Assembly (NCBI RefSeq): GCF_011772445.1 | Contig: NZ_WVZN01000010.1 | Coordinates: 1-59,613, forward strand | DNA length: 59,613 nt | Source of the DNA: Hydrogenophaga sp. | Lineage (GTDB): Bacteria; Pseudomonadota; Gammaproteobacteria; Burkholderiales; Burkholderiaceae_C | Direction of reading: 5' to 3' | In this document: one piece after another, positions 46,701 to 56,457 of the stretch | Numbering within the stretch: position 1 is the first letter of the stretch | Layout of the letters: the number at the start of each line of letters is the position of its first letter | The notes under the pieces: generated by a model | What the model saw: the letters and a program-made list of their open reading frames with translations, nothing else | Databases searched by the model: none | What the model was told of the DNA's origin: nothing | Position numbers and translations under genes: made by a program

Positions 46701-49700
46701 CTACACGCAGCCCAACCCGCAGATCGATTTCGCGCGCACGCCCTTCCAGGTGGTGGCGCGCAACACGCCCTGGACCGATGGCCACGGCGAGGCGCCGCGC
46801 CGCGCGGCCATCAGCTCCTTCGGCGTCGGCGGCACCAACGCGCACGTGGTCATCGAGGCCGCGCCCACCACCGCCGCCGCATCGGACGACGCAAGCGAGG
46901 GCCAGCGCTGGGTGCTGCCGCTGTCCGCCCGCACCGCCGACGAGGCCCTGGCCCGCGCCCGCGCGCTGGCCGATCACCTGCAGGCCCACCCCGAACTGCC
47001 CCTGCCCGCCGTGGCCGCCACGCTGATGCGCGGCCGCCGGGCGATGGCGCATCGCCTGAGCGTGGTCGCCACTTCCACCGCCCAGGCCATCGAGGCGCTG
47101 CGCGCGGCGAAGTCGCCCACGGCCGCGCTCGCCTCGCCGCGCCTGGTCTTCCTGTTCCCCGGGCAGGGCTCGCAGCACCCCGGCATGGCGCGCCAGTTGT
47201 TCGACGAGGTCCCGGCCTTCGCCGAGGCCCTGCAGCGCTGCACCGAGGCGCTCAAGCCCCTGCTCGGCGGCAACGACCTGCTGCCCTGGCTCGTGCAAGC
47301 CGAGCCGGCCGACGAGGCCATCGCGCGCCAGTTGGCCGACACGCGCCACGCGCAGCCCGCGCTGTTCGCCATGTCTTATGCCCTGGCGAGCTGGCTCGAC
47401 ACCCTGGGCGTGAAGCCCGCCGCGCTCATCGGCCACAGCATCGGCGAATACGCCGCCGCCTGCCATGCGGGCGTGCTCTCACTCGATGACGCGCTGGCCG
47501 CCGTGGTCGCGCGTGGCCAGGCCATGGCCGATCAGCCGCCCGGCGCCATGCTCGCCGTGCGCCTGGGCGCCGACGAATTGCGCGCCCGCCTGCCGACCAA
47601 CATCGACATCGCCGGCATCAACGCGCCCACGCTCACCGTGGTCGCCGGCCCCGTCGATGCCGTCGAATCGCTGGCAAGGGATCTCGAAGCGAGCGAGGTT
47701 CACTGCACGCGCCTGCGCGTTTCGCACGCCTTCCACAGCGCCAGCATGGACGGCGCGCTGCCGCGCGTGCAGGCCGCACTCGCCAAGGCCCGCCTGAGCG
47801 CGCCGCGCCTGCCCGTCTACTCCTGCGTGAGCGGCGCGCCGCTCAGCGCCGCCGAGGCCACCGACCCCGCCTACTGGGCGCGCCAGGTGCGCGCGCCGGT
47901 GCGCTTCAGCCAGGCCGTGAACGCCGAACTCGCACAGGGCGACTGCGTGTTCCTCGAGGTCGGTCCCGGCCAGGCCTTGTCGGCCCTGGTGCGCCAGCAC
48001 CGTGGCGCGCAGAACGCGGCGCCACGCAACCTGGCCCTGCTGGGCCCCGCCAACCAGCCCGGCGAGCCCGCCGCGCACGCGCTCGCCGCCATCGGCGTGC
48101 TGTGGAGCGCGGGCGTGGACATCGCCTGGCCCGTGGCCGCCAGCGCCCCGCGCGCGGCCCTGCCCACCTACCCCTTCGGCGGCGAGCGCCACTGGTTCAC
48201 GCGCCGCGCCCCCGCCACACCCCTTTCATCGACCGGTGCTTCCGCACCCCAGCAGGCCCCCATCGCCATGAGCCGTCTACCCGCCGTCGAAGCCGAACTG
48301 CAACGCATCCTCAGCGATGTCTCGGGCATCCCCGCCGACGAGATCACGCCCGAGGCCACCTTCGTGGACCAGGGCCTGGACTCGCTGTCGCTGACCCAGG
48401 CCACACTGGAGATCGAGCGCGTGTTCGGCGTCAAGCTGCGCTTTCGCCGCTTGCTGGAAGACCTGGACAACACGCGCAAGCTCGCGGTGCTGCTCGACGC
48501 GGAGATGCCGCCCGAGCGCTTCGCGCCGCCGGCCGCTGCGCCGGCACCCGTCCCGCCCGCTGCAGCGCCCGCCGCCATGGCCCAGGCCGCACCGCAGCAG
48601 CCGATTGCGCTGCCCGCCTTCAATGCCACACCGCTGGCCACGGGCCAGGGCGATGCGCTGCACACGCTCATCCAGCAGCAGATGCAGCTGATGTCGCAGC
48701 AACTCGCGCTGCTGGCGGGCACGCCGGTGGCCCCGGCCGCCGCCGCGCCGCTCCCCGTCGCTGCGCCCGCGACGTCCGCCGCCCACGTGGCCGCCCCCGT
48801 GGCCCGCGCCAGCGCCCCCGCGCCCGCCGCCAGCGAGAGCAACGAACAGCCCTCCATCAAGTCCCTGGTGGAAAAGCCCTTTGGCGCTTCGCCGCGCCTC
48901 ACGCTGCAGGCCGGCCAGGACTTCACGCCCGCCCAGCACCGCTGGATCGACGACTTCATCGCGAAATACAACGCGCGCACCGCCAAGTCCAAATCCTTCA
49001 GCCAGGACAACCGCAAGGTGATGGCCGACCCGCGCGTGGTCACCGGCTTCAACCCGATGTGGAAGGACCTCGTCTACCCCATCGTGGTCGACCGCTCCAG
49101 GGGCGCGAGCCTGTGGGACCTGGACGGCAACGAGTACATCGACCTGCTCTCCTGCTTCGGTGCCAACATGCTCGGCTACCAGCCGGACTACCTGCTCAAG
49201 GCCATGCACGAGCAGCTCGACCGCGGTCTGGAAGTCGGCCCGCAGCACCCGTTGTCGGCCGACGTGGCACACCTCATCTCCAAGTTCACCGGCATGGAGC
49301 GCGTGGGCTTTTGCAACACCGGCTCCGAGGCCGTGATGGGCGCCATGCGCATTGCGCGCACCGTCACCGGCCGCAAGAAGATCGCCATCTTCACCAACTC
49401 GTACCACGGCATCTTCGACGAGGTGATCGTGCGCGGCACGAAACAGCTGCGCTCGCTGTCCGCCGCGCCGGGCATCCTGGCCAACGCGGTCGAGAACATC
49501 CTGGTGCTCGACTGGAACAGCGAGGAATCGCTCAAGGTCCTGCGCGAGCAGGGGCCGCAGCTCGCGGCCATCATGACCGAGCCGATCCAGAACAAGTACC
49601 CCAACATCCGCCCGCGCGAGTTCGTGCGCTCCTTGCGCGAGATTGCCGACGCCAGCGGCTGCGCGCTGATCTTCGACGAGGTCGTCACGGGTTTCCGCGT

Positions 49701-52700
49701 GGCCCGCGGCGGCGCGCAGGAGTTCTACGGCGTGCGCGCCGACATCTCCACCTTCGGCAAGGTCATCGGCGGCGGCCTGCCCTTCGCGGCCATCGCGGGC
49801 AATGCCAACTGGCTGGACGCGCTGGACGGCGGCCACTGGCAGTACGGAGACAACTCCTACCCCGAAGCGGGCGTCACCTACTTCGCCGGCACCTTCGTGC
49901 GCCACCCGCTGGCCCTGGCCGCGGCCAAGGCCTCGCTGGAGCACATCGACCGCGCGGGCCCTGCGTTCTACAGCGAGATCAACGCCCGCACCCAGCGCAT
50001 GATCGACCGCCTCAACGCCGGCTTTGCCCAACGCGGCGCGCCCTGCAGCGCGGTGAACTGCGCGTCCATCTGGCGCCTGCACTGGGACGACGGGCAGAAG
50101 AACGTCAGCCTCTTCTACTACCTCATCCGCCACCTCGGCCTGCACGTGTACGAGCAGTTCGGCCACTTCGTGACCGAGGCCATGACGGAGGAGATCACGA
50201 ACCGGATCGCCGACACCATCCTCAAGGCGCTGGACGAGCTGATGGCCCTGGGCTTCATCACGCGCCGCGACGGCGGCTCGCCCGGCGGCGGCCTGCCGCT
50301 CGACGCCGCGTCCGGCGAACCGGCCACGCCCGCCCCCACCGAGGCCGCGCTGGCCCCGGGCCAGACCGAGCGCTGGCTGGTCGGCGCCTTCGACGACAAC
50401 GCGCGCCGCGCGCTCAACGAGTCCTTTTGCGTGAGCCTGCAAGGCGAGGTCGACAAGGCCGCGCTGCGCCAGGCCCTGCAGGACGTGGCCACGCGCCACG
50501 CCGCCTTCCACCTGAGCTTCGACACCACCGAGCCGCGCCAGAGCCTGCGCCCCGCACAGCCGGTCGCCATCGCCGAGGTGGACCTGCGCGGCGAGACCGA
50601 CGCCGATGCCGCGCTCGACGCCTTCTGCACGCAGGCCAGCCGGCGCGACTTTCCCTTCGATCAGGCACCGCTCGCCGCTTTCAGCCTGCTGGATCTGTCC
50701 GACGGCCGCGTCGTCGTTCACGTCGTCGCCAGCCACTTGATCTTCGACGGTTGGGCCTCCAGCGTCTTCAACGCCGAACTCGCCGAGGCCTACCAGGCGC
50801 GCCGCCAGGGCATGGCACCCGCCTTCGCCAAGCCCGCCGAATCGCCGCTGGCCTTCGCCATCGGCGAGCAGGCCCGTCAGGACGGTCCGCAGGCGAAAGA
50901 AGCGCTGGCGTTCTGGACCGAGGTGATGCGCCAGCCGCCGCCGCCCGTGAACCTGGGCGACCGACGTCCCGACGGACGCCGCCAGTTCAGCGCCGACACC
51001 GTGCGCGTGCGCATCGACGGCGCGCGGCTCGAGCAACTGCGCGCCCGCGCCAAGGCGCGCGGCGCCACGCTGTTCCAGTGGCTGCTCACCGCCGTCACGC
51101 GCCTCATCCACGAACGCAGCGGCCAGGGCGAATTCGTCGTCAGCATCCCCTACGCCAGCCAGTCGCTGCAGCGCCACGGCCCGCTCATGGCCGACGGCGT
51201 GCTCGATCTGCCGCTGCGACTGTCGTGCTCACCGCAGGACACCGATGAGGCGCTGCTCACCCGCGTGCGCTCGCACCTCATGGATGCCTTGGAGTACCCG
51301 GTCATGACGCAGGGCACCCTGGCCCGCGCCCTGGGCCTGCCCAGCCGCGGCGACCGCCCGCCGCTCACCGGCATCTACTTCAACCTCAACCCCAAGGTCG
51401 ATCTCTCGGGCTACCTGCCGCTGCGCGCCGCCATGCACGAAGGCCGCAAACAGGGCCTGCTGGCCGAGCTGTTCTTCAACTTCTACGAGCAGGACGCGGC
51501 CCTGACGCTGGACCTGCACCACAGCGCCGAGTTCTTCAGCCTCGAGCGTGCGCAGTCGCTGGTCGACGGCCTGCTGGCGCAGATCGACCGGCTCAATGGC
51601 GCGCCCGCGCTGAGCAAGCCCGCCGCGAGCGCCGGCACACCGACGACCGCGAGCACGCCGATGAAGGCCGCCACCGCCGCCATCGACCCGCGCATCGCCG
51701 CCTGGAATCGCGCCACCGACGTGCCCTTCGACCTCAACACGCGCGTCGAAGCCTCCATCAGCCGACAGGCCCAGGCCACGCCCGACGCCACCGCCGTGAT
51801 CGCGCGCGGCACCTCGCTCACGTACGCGCAACTCGAACAACGCGCCAACCAGTTCGGCCAGCTGCTCGCCCAGCGCGGCATCGGCCCCGGCGCCCTGGTG
51901 GGCGTGTGCCTCTCGCGCGGCCCCGAGCTCGTGCCCGCGCTGCTCGGCATCCTGAAAACCGGCGCCGCCTACGTGCCGCTGGACCCGAACTTCCCCAAGG
52001 ACCGCCTGAGCTACATGGCCGAGGACGCCGAGCTGCGCCTGGTCGTCACCGAATCGGCGCACGCCGAACTGGCCGGCCTGCCGCGCGAACGGCAGTTGCG
52101 TGTCGACGACGACCGCACCCTCATCGATGCCGCGCCCGCCACCGCCCTGCCCGCGCCGCACAACCCCGGCGGCGACGCGCCGGTGTACGTGATCTACACC
52201 TCCGGCTCCACCGGCAAGCCCAAGGGCGTGGCCGTGCCGCAGCGCGCGGTGAGCAACTTCCTCATGACCATGCAGCGCGAGCCCGGTCTCACCGCCAGCG
52301 ACCGCCTGCTCGCCGTGACCACCCTGTCCTTCGACATCGCGGTGCTGGAGCTCTACCTGCCCCTGGTCACCGGCGCCTGCACCGTGCTCGCCCAGCGCGA
52401 GGAGATCATGGACGGCGAGGTGCTCGGCCGCCTGATCGCGGATCAGCGCATCAACGTGATGCAGGCCACGCCCACCACCTGGCACATGCTGCTGGACGCC
52501 GACTGGCGCGCACCCGCGAACTTCCGCGCCCTGTGCGGCGGCGAGCCGCTGCCGCCCTCGCTGGCCGCCAAACTGCTGGACCAGAAGATCGAGCTGTGGA
52601 ACATGTACGGGCCGACCGAGACCACGGTCTGGTCCACGCTCAGCCGCATCACCGACGCCGCGCAGAAGATCAGCATCGGCCACCCCATCGCCAACACGCA

Positions 52701-55700
52701 GGTCTGGGTGCTCGACGAACAGGGCCAGCCCTGCGGCATCGGCCAGGAAGGCGAGCTCTGCATCGGCGGCACCGGCGTGGCCAACGGCTACTTCAAGCGC
52801 TCCGAGCTCACCGCCGAGCGCTTCGTGCCCGACCCGTTCAGCAACGTGCCCGGCGCCCGCCTCTACCGCACCGGCGACCTGGCGCGCTGGCTCGACCACG
52901 GCGGCCTGGAGCACCTCGGGCGCCTGGACTTCCAGGTCAAGATCCGCGGCTACCGCATCGAGCTCGGCGAGATCGAGGCCCGCCTGGCCGCGCTGCCCGG
53001 CATCGCCCGCACCGTCGTCATGGCGCGCGAGGACACGCCCGGCGACGTGCGCCTGATCGCCTACGCCGTGCCCTCGGCCGGCGCCACACCCGAACCCGCC
53101 GCCCTGCGCGACGCCCTGCGCGGCGGCCTGCCCGACTACATGCTGCCCCAGCAGGTGGTGCTGCTGGATGCCATGCCGCTGCTGCCCAACGGCAAGATCG
53201 ACCGCAAGGCCCTGCCCGCGCCCGTGGCCACGGTGCCGGTGTCCAGCGGCCCGCTCACCCCCGCCACCACCGAGACGGAACGCGCGGTGCTGGACGCCAT
53301 GCAGGCCGTGCTCAAGCTGCCCGCCATCGGTGCCGACGAGGACTTCTTCGCGCTCGGCGGCCACTCGCTGCTGGCGGCCAAGCTCATGGGCCAGCTCAAC
53401 AAGGGCCTGGGCCTGCAGCTCAACCTGCGCGTGCTGTTCGAGTCGCCCACGGTGCAGAAGCTGGCGCGCGCCATCGACGAGCAGCGCGGCGGCAAGGCCC
53501 CGCAGCGCCCGCCGCTGGTGCACCAGCCCGAGCGCCGCCAGGCCCCGCTCACCCTCATGCAGGAGCGCATCCGCTTCATCGAAGAGATGCACCCGGGCCG
53601 CGTGGTCTACAACGTGCCCTCGGCCCACCGCCTGCGCGGGCCCATGGACGAGGCCCTTTTCGACCAGGCCTTCCAGGCCATGGTGCGGCGCCAGGCCTCG
53701 CTGCGCACGGTCGTCGTGCGCGATGGCGACACCTGGGTGCAGCGCACGCTCGACAGCGTGCCCTGCTCGCTGCTGCCGGTGGAAGACCTCAGCCACGTGC
53801 CCGAGGACCGGCGCGAGGAGGCGATGGTCGACCTCGTGGCCACCTGGGTGGCCCAGCCCTTCACGCTGGATCAGGCGCCGCTGTTCCGCGCGCGGCTCAT
53901 CCGCCTGGACGCGCAGCACCACATCTTCTTCTTCATGACCCACCACGTGGTGTGGGACGGCTGGTCCTTCGACCTGCTGTACGAGAACATGAGCGCCTAC
54001 TACTCGGCCCTGCTGGAGAAGCGCGAACCCGTGCTGCCCGCCATGCCGCTGCAGTACGTGGACTTCGCCGCCTGGCACAACGAGTGGATGGAAAGCGAGG
54101 AGATCGCCGGCCAGCTCGACCACTGGCAGCGCCAGTTCCTCAAGCGCCCCGTGCCGCCTGCGCTGACCGATCTGCCCCGCCTGCCCGGTGCGCAGCGCGT
54201 GGGCTCCACCGAGTACATGCGCATCGAATCCGCCGACGCCGAGCGCGTGCGCGAGGTGGCCAAGCAGACCGGCTCCACGCTGAGCATCGTCGCGCTGGCG
54301 GTGTACGCGGTGCTGGCCTCGCAACTGCTGCACGATCCCGAGCCCACCATTGGCGTGCCGGTGCGTGGCCGCCCGCACCCGGACCTGGAGCCCATCATGG
54401 GCTTCTTCAACAACATGCTGCCGGTGCGCCTGGCCGTGCGGCCCGAGATGACGTGGCTGGAGTGGATCAAGCACGTGCGCGCCACCATGGTGGACGCCTT
54501 TGCCAACCAGGACGTGCCCTTCGAACGCCTGTCGGCCGCGCTGGAGACCGCGCAGCCCGGCCTGCACGGACGGCTCTACCAGGCCCTCTTCACCTTCCAG
54601 GACGCACGCGCGCGTCCCGGCAACTGGGGCCCGCTCTCGCACGAGCGCACGCGCTTCAAGCACCGCGGTGCCACTGAAGACCTGAACTTCTGGCTGGTGG
54701 AAATCCCCAGCGGCATCGAAGGCGGCATCCAGTACGACACGCAGCTCTTCCTGCCCAGCACGGCGCAACTGCTGCGCGAGCGCTTCCTGGCCACCCTGAT
54801 GGGCCTGGCCGATAACCCGAACCGCCAGGTCGCCGAGGCGCTGACGCCCAGCGCCGCCGAGCTGGAACGCCTGCGCGCGCTCGACGCCGCGCCCGTCAGC
54901 GGTCACGACCTGCTCAAGGCCCTGGCCCGCAGCGAAGGCGCGACCCTGCTGCGCGTCGGCACACAGGCACTGGACGGGCCTGCCCTGCAAGCGCGTGCGG
55001 CCGCCGCGCGCGACCCATTGGGCCCGGGCAGCGGCCCCGTCGACATCGCCGCTGTCGAGCCCCTCGAGGCCCTGGCCTCGGCACTGGCGGCTTTCGCCGC
55101 GAACCGCGCCGTGCGTTGGCCTGGCGCGCCCGCCGGTGCCACACTCGACGCGCGCCGCTGGAGCGACACCGTGGAAGCCCTGGCCGCGCAGGTGCAACTG
55201 CTGCCCGGCGACCGCCTCATCGCCCACGGCGGCCTGCCCGGCCTGCGCCTGGCCCTGCTCGGCCTGGCGCTGCGCCATGGCGTGGAGCTGGTGCTGGCCG
55301 ACGCTGCGAACGCGCCCCAGGCCCTGGAGGCCCTGCACGCCGACAACACCGCCCTCGTCTTTGCCGACGCCAACACCTGGGCCGCGCTGCTGCAGGCCAA
55401 CGCCGGCCGCGCGCTCTCGCTCATCGCCGCGCTGGACGTGCGCGAGGCCAGCCCCGAAGTGATGCAGGCCCTGGCCGACACCCAGGCCAGCACCCTCAAC
55501 CTGGCCATCGACGCCGCCACCGGTCAGCCGCTGGCCATGGCCTGGGCACACGGCCCCGCCGACCACGACAACGTCGGCAAGCCCCTGCTGTGCGACACCC
55601 TGCGCGTCGGTGAATCCGCCGAGCGCTTCGCCGCCATCGGCGTGAGCGCGCCCCTGTGGACGCGTGGAGCCGATGGCGCCTGGCGCGCCACCGGCATGCT

Positions 55701-56421
55701 CGCGCGTTGGCGCTCCGACGGCGTGCTGCAGCGCATCGGCGAGGACGGTGCGTACGCCTGCCTGGCGGGCGAACGCCTCGCGCTTGATGCCCTGGAGCAG
55801 GACATCGCCCGGCTGCCCCTGGTGGCCCGTGCCGCCACTGCGCTGCAGGTGGATGCCCACGGCGCGCGCCGCCTGCTGCTCGGCCTCGAGCCCGAGGCCA
55901 GCCTGCAGGACGCCGGCCTGGACGCCCTGCTGCAGCGCGTGGACCAGCGCCTGGTGCAGCTCGTGCCCGCCGCCGCGCGCGCCCACGTCGAGCTGCGGTG
56001 CTGCGAACGCCTGGCCACCACGGCCGACGGCCGCTTCGCGCCCAGTGCCTCGCGCCTGCGCCGCCGCGACAACGCCGCCTCGGCCGCCGACCACTTCCAG
56101 GGCACGCCCACCGAGCGCGAGGTCTTCCTCGTGTGGAGCGAGCTGCTGGGCACCACGTCCATCCGCCGCAACGACAACTTCTTCGACCTCGGTGGTACGT
56201 CGCTCAGCGCCATGCAGGCCGTGCAGAAGCTGCAGAAGCGCCTGGGCCAGGAAGTGAGCCCGCGCCGCCTGGTATCCGAAACCCTGGCCCAACTGGCCGC
56301 CGCCTACGACGGCCAGGCCGGTGCGCCCACCACCGACACCGGTGCCAAGGCCGCCACCAGCGCCCCGAAGAGCGGCGGCGGCCTGATGTCCCGGCTGCGG
56401 CGTCTCGTGCAAGGGGCGTGA
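43759..56421 (+). CDS. Hybrid NRPS/type I PKS megasynthase with an aminotransferase domain
   Basis: A 4220-residue enzyme starting at ATG 43759 (GTG 43753 is an alternative). Domains by residue: A1 24-514 (FTSGSTGRPKG; SGKIDR); PCP1, Ser551; KS 608-1034 with Cys778, His914, His954; AT 1130-1475 with Ser1227 and HAFH at 1323, the malonyl type; ACP, Ser1542; Ala/Pro linker to about 1700; class III aminotransferase 1712-2165 with PLP Lys2001; C1 2204-2615, His2326 in SHLIFDG; A2 2650-3155; PCP2, Ser3203; C2 3258-3690 with HHVVWDG at 3395; a degenerate A 3712-4095; PCP3, Ser4148. There is no KR, DH, ER or thioesterase. By manual alignment to GrsA numbering, A1 reads D-V-Q-V-V-A-H-V-V (close to proline codes) and A2 D-I-L-T-L-G-M-V-W (close to glycine codes). 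The layout resembles McyE and the iturin-type synthases, where the aminotransferase turns a beta-ketoacyl-ACP into a beta-amino acid. The product is unknown. Confidence 0.95.
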   Translation: MDTKARTEPSARRVSRLGDWLVLAAQAWPGRPALETADGQTLTYRELLARVEDGARRWRGAGVRRGERIAIAATRSADSIVHILTAAHLDVAYVPLDLAYPAERLAAMLEDAKPRAVVGEEQALAQLGERVGALPTLERPAPATTGLHAAEPDLAYVLFTSGSTGRPKGVAMGERPLRHLIDWHVAHARLGQAARTLQFAPLSFDVHFQEIFSTMATGGTLVLVPDIQRRDPGLLHRALIERRIERIFVPYVALQMIADASRDEAPLHLREVVSAGEQLQVSPAIRSLFLRLPGAELHNHYGPTESHVVTAHDLTGDPAQWPEIPPIGKALPHVQVMLREAHDDGEGFTVGELLLGGDTLANGYLGRADLSAERFRTDIAPGQTWYVTGDLVRRDEHGALTYLGRADQQVKVDGFRIEPGEIELALMAHETVKEAVVTAPDVPGAGRQLVAHVVLNPGAAGDAASLPPQWRQHLRARMPEYMVPVRYVVLDRLPVTPSGKIDRRNLPLPVLDASPLDTGNPLELARRLWCELLGVERIADGQNLFDLGAKSLLVMRFVARVREAGVHTLGVADVYDRPTLAGIAQAMAGAASAPRRQRRAAPANAGGGIAIVGMAVRVPGSPDLESFWQNLLDGREGIRHFRPEELDPSLPEELRARPNFVAAHGALEDVERFDAAHFGVSAREAVMLDPQQRLMLELSITALEHAGIDHTRLHERVGVYAGTGNNAYALALRQENPELIRQVGEFATMLASEKDYVATRIANRLNLKGPAISIHTACSTSLVAVAQAWHALASGQCDIALAGGANVHAPQATGYLHVEGGMESADGHCRPFDAQASGTVFASGGGMVVLKRLDDAIANGDTIYAVVRGVGINNDGGDKASFTAPSVAGQLEAIRMALEHADIDPRSIGYVEAHGTATALGDPIEISALSKAWAEDTADTQFCGIGSVKSNIGHLAAGAGVVGLAKAALALQRGVIPATLHYTQPNPQIDFARTPFQVVARNTPWTDGHGEAPRRAAISSFGVGGTNAHVVIEAAPTTAAASDDASEGQRWVLPLSARTADEALARARALADHLQAHPELPLPAVAATLMRGRRAMAHRLSVVATSTAQAIEALRAAKSPTAALASPRLVFLFPGQGSQHPGMARQLFDEVPAFAEALQRCTEALKPLLGGNDLLPWLVQAEPADEAIARQLADTRHAQPALFAMSYALASWLDTLGVKPAALIGHSIGEYAAACHAGVLSLDDALAAVVARGQAMADQPPGAMLAVRLGADELRARLPTNIDIAGINAPTLTVVAGPVDAVESLARDLEASEVHCTRLRVSHAFHSASMDGALPRVQAALAKARLSAPRLPVYSCVSGAPLSAAEATDPAYWARQVRAPVRFSQAVNAELAQGDCVFLEVGPGQALSALVRQHRGAQNAAPRNLALLGPANQPGEPAAHALAAIGVLWSAGVDIAWPVAASAPRAALPTYPFGGERHWFTRRAPATPLSSTGASAPQQAPIAMSRLPAVEAELQRILSDVSGIPADEITPEATFVDQGLDSLSLTQATLEIERVFGVKLRFRRLLEDLDNTRKLAVLLDAEMPPERFAPPAAAPAPVPPAAAPAAMAQAAPQQPIALPAFNATPLATGQGDALHTLIQQQMQLMSQQLALLAGTPVAPAAAAPLPVAAPATSAAHVAAPVARASAPAPAASESNEQPSIKSLVEKPFGASPRLTLQAGQDFTPAQHRWIDDFIAKYNARTAKSKSFSQDNRKVMADPRVVTGFNPMWKDLVYPIVVDRSRGASLWDLDGNEYIDLLSCFGANMLGYQPDYLLKAMHEQLDRGLEVGPQHPLSADVAHLISKFTGMERVGFCNTGSEAVMGAMRIARTVTGRKKIAIFTNSYHGIFDEVIVRGTKQLRSLSAAPGILANAVENILVLDWNSEESLKVLREQGPQLAAIMTEPIQNKYPNIRPREFVRSLREIADASGCALIFDEVVTGFRVARGGAQEFYGVRADISTFGKVIGGGLPFAAIAGNANWLDALDGGHWQYGDNSYPEAGVTYFAGTFVRHPLALAAAKASLEHIDRAGPAFYSEINARTQRMIDRLNAGFAQRGAPCSAVNCASIWRLHWDDGQKNVSLFYYLIRHLGLHVYEQFGHFVTEAMTEEITNRIADTILKALDELMALGFITRRDGGSPGGGLPLDAASGEPATPAPTEAALAPGQTERWLVGAFDDNARRALNESFCVSLQGEVDKAALRQALQDVATRHAAFHLSFDTTEPRQSLRPAQPVAIAEVDLRGETDADAALDAFCTQASRRDFPFDQAPLAAFSLLDLSDGRVVVHVVASHLIFDGWASSVFNAELAEAYQARRQGMAPAFAKPAESPLAFAIGEQARQDGPQAKEALAFWTEVMRQPPPPVNLGDRRPDGRRQFSADTVRVRIDGARLEQLRARAKARGATLFQWLLTAVTRLIHERSGQGEFVVSIPYASQSLQRHGPLMADGVLDLPLRLSCSPQDTDEALLTRVRSHLMDALEYPVMTQGTLARALGLPSRGDRPPLTGIYFNLNPKVDLSGYLPLRAAMHEGRKQGLLAELFFNFYEQDAALTLDLHHSAEFFSLERAQSLVDGLLAQIDRLNGAPALSKPAASAGTPTTASTPMKAATAAIDPRIAAWNRATDVPFDLNTRVEASISRQAQATPDATAVIARGTSLTYAQLEQRANQFGQLLAQRGIGPGALVGVCLSRGPELVPALLGILKTGAAYVPLDPNFPKDRLSYMAEDAELRLVVTESAHAELAGLPRERQLRVDDDRTLIDAAPATALPAPHNPGGDAPVYVIYTSGSTGKPKGVAVPQRAVSNFLMTMQREPGLTASDRLLAVTTLSFDIAVLELYLPLVTGACTVLAQREEIMDGEVLGRLIADQRINVMQATPTTWHMLLDADWRAPANFRALCGGEPLPPSLAAKLLDQKIELWNMYGPTETTVWSTLSRITDAAQKISIGHPIANTQVWVLDEQGQPCGIGQEGELCIGGTGVANGYFKRSELTAERFVPDPFSNVPGARLYRTGDLARWLDHGGLEHLGRLDFQVKIRGYRIELGEIEARLAALPGIARTVVMAREDTPGDVRLIAYAVPSAGATPEPAALRDALRGGLPDYMLPQQVVLLDAMPLLPNGKIDRKALPAPVATVPVSSGPLTPATTETERAVLDAMQAVLKLPAIGADEDFFALGGHSLLAAKLMGQLNKGLGLQLNLRVLFESPTVQKLARAIDEQRGGKAPQRPPLVHQPERRQAPLTLMQERIRFIEEMHPGRVVYNVPSAHRLRGPMDEALFDQAFQAMVRRQASLRTVVVRDGDTWVQRTLDSVPCSLLPVEDLSHVPEDRREEAMVDLVATWVAQPFTLDQAPLFRARLIRLDAQHHIFFFMTHHVVWDGWSFDLLYENMSAYYSALLEKREPVLPAMPLQYVDFAAWHNEWMESEEIAGQLDHWQRQFLKRPVPPALTDLPRLPGAQRVGSTEYMRIESADAERVREVAKQTGSTLSIVALAVYAVLASQLLHDPEPTIGVPVRGRPHPDLEPIMGFFNNMLPVRLAVRPEMTWLEWIKHVRATMVDAFANQDVPFERLSAALETAQPGLHGRLYQALFTFQDARARPGNWGPLSHERTRFKHRGATEDLNFWLVEIPSGIEGGIQYDTQLFLPSTAQLLRERFLATLMGLADNPNRQVAEALTPSAAELERLRALDAAPVSGHDLLKALARSEGATLLRVGTQALDGPALQARAAAARDPLGPGSGPVDIAAVEPLEALASALAAFAANRAVRWPGAPAGATLDARRWSDTVEALAAQVQLLPGDRLIAHGGLPGLRLALLGLALRHGVELVLADAANAPQALEALHADNTALVFADANTWAALLQANAGRALSLIAALDVREASPEVMQALADTQASTLNLAIDAATGQPLAMAWAHGPADHDNVGKPLLCDTLRVGESAERFAAIGVSAPLWTRGADGAWRATGMLARWRSDGVLQRIGEDGAYACLAGERLALDALEQDIARLPLVARAATALQVDAHGARRLLLGLEPEASLQDAGLDALLQRVDQRLVQLVPAAARAHVELRCCERLATTADGRFAPSASRLRRRDNAASAADHFQGTPTEREVFLVWSELLGTTSIRRNDNFFDLGGTSLSAMQAVQKLQKRLGQEVSPRRLVSETLAQLAAAYDGQAGAPTTDTGAKAATSAPKSGGGLMSRLRRLVQGA

Positions 56422-56457
56422 GGCAATGAACGCGCGGGCCTGTTACCGTCGGCACCC

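Noticed and set aside
51229..56412. A 1727-codon open frame on the minus strand antisense to the megasynthase, and a 1257-codon one at 43693-47466
   Set aside because: They are mirror images of a gene with extreme third-position G+C. Their translations are His/Gly/Gln-rich with no domain, and the plus strand has clear NRPS/PKS motifs throughout.
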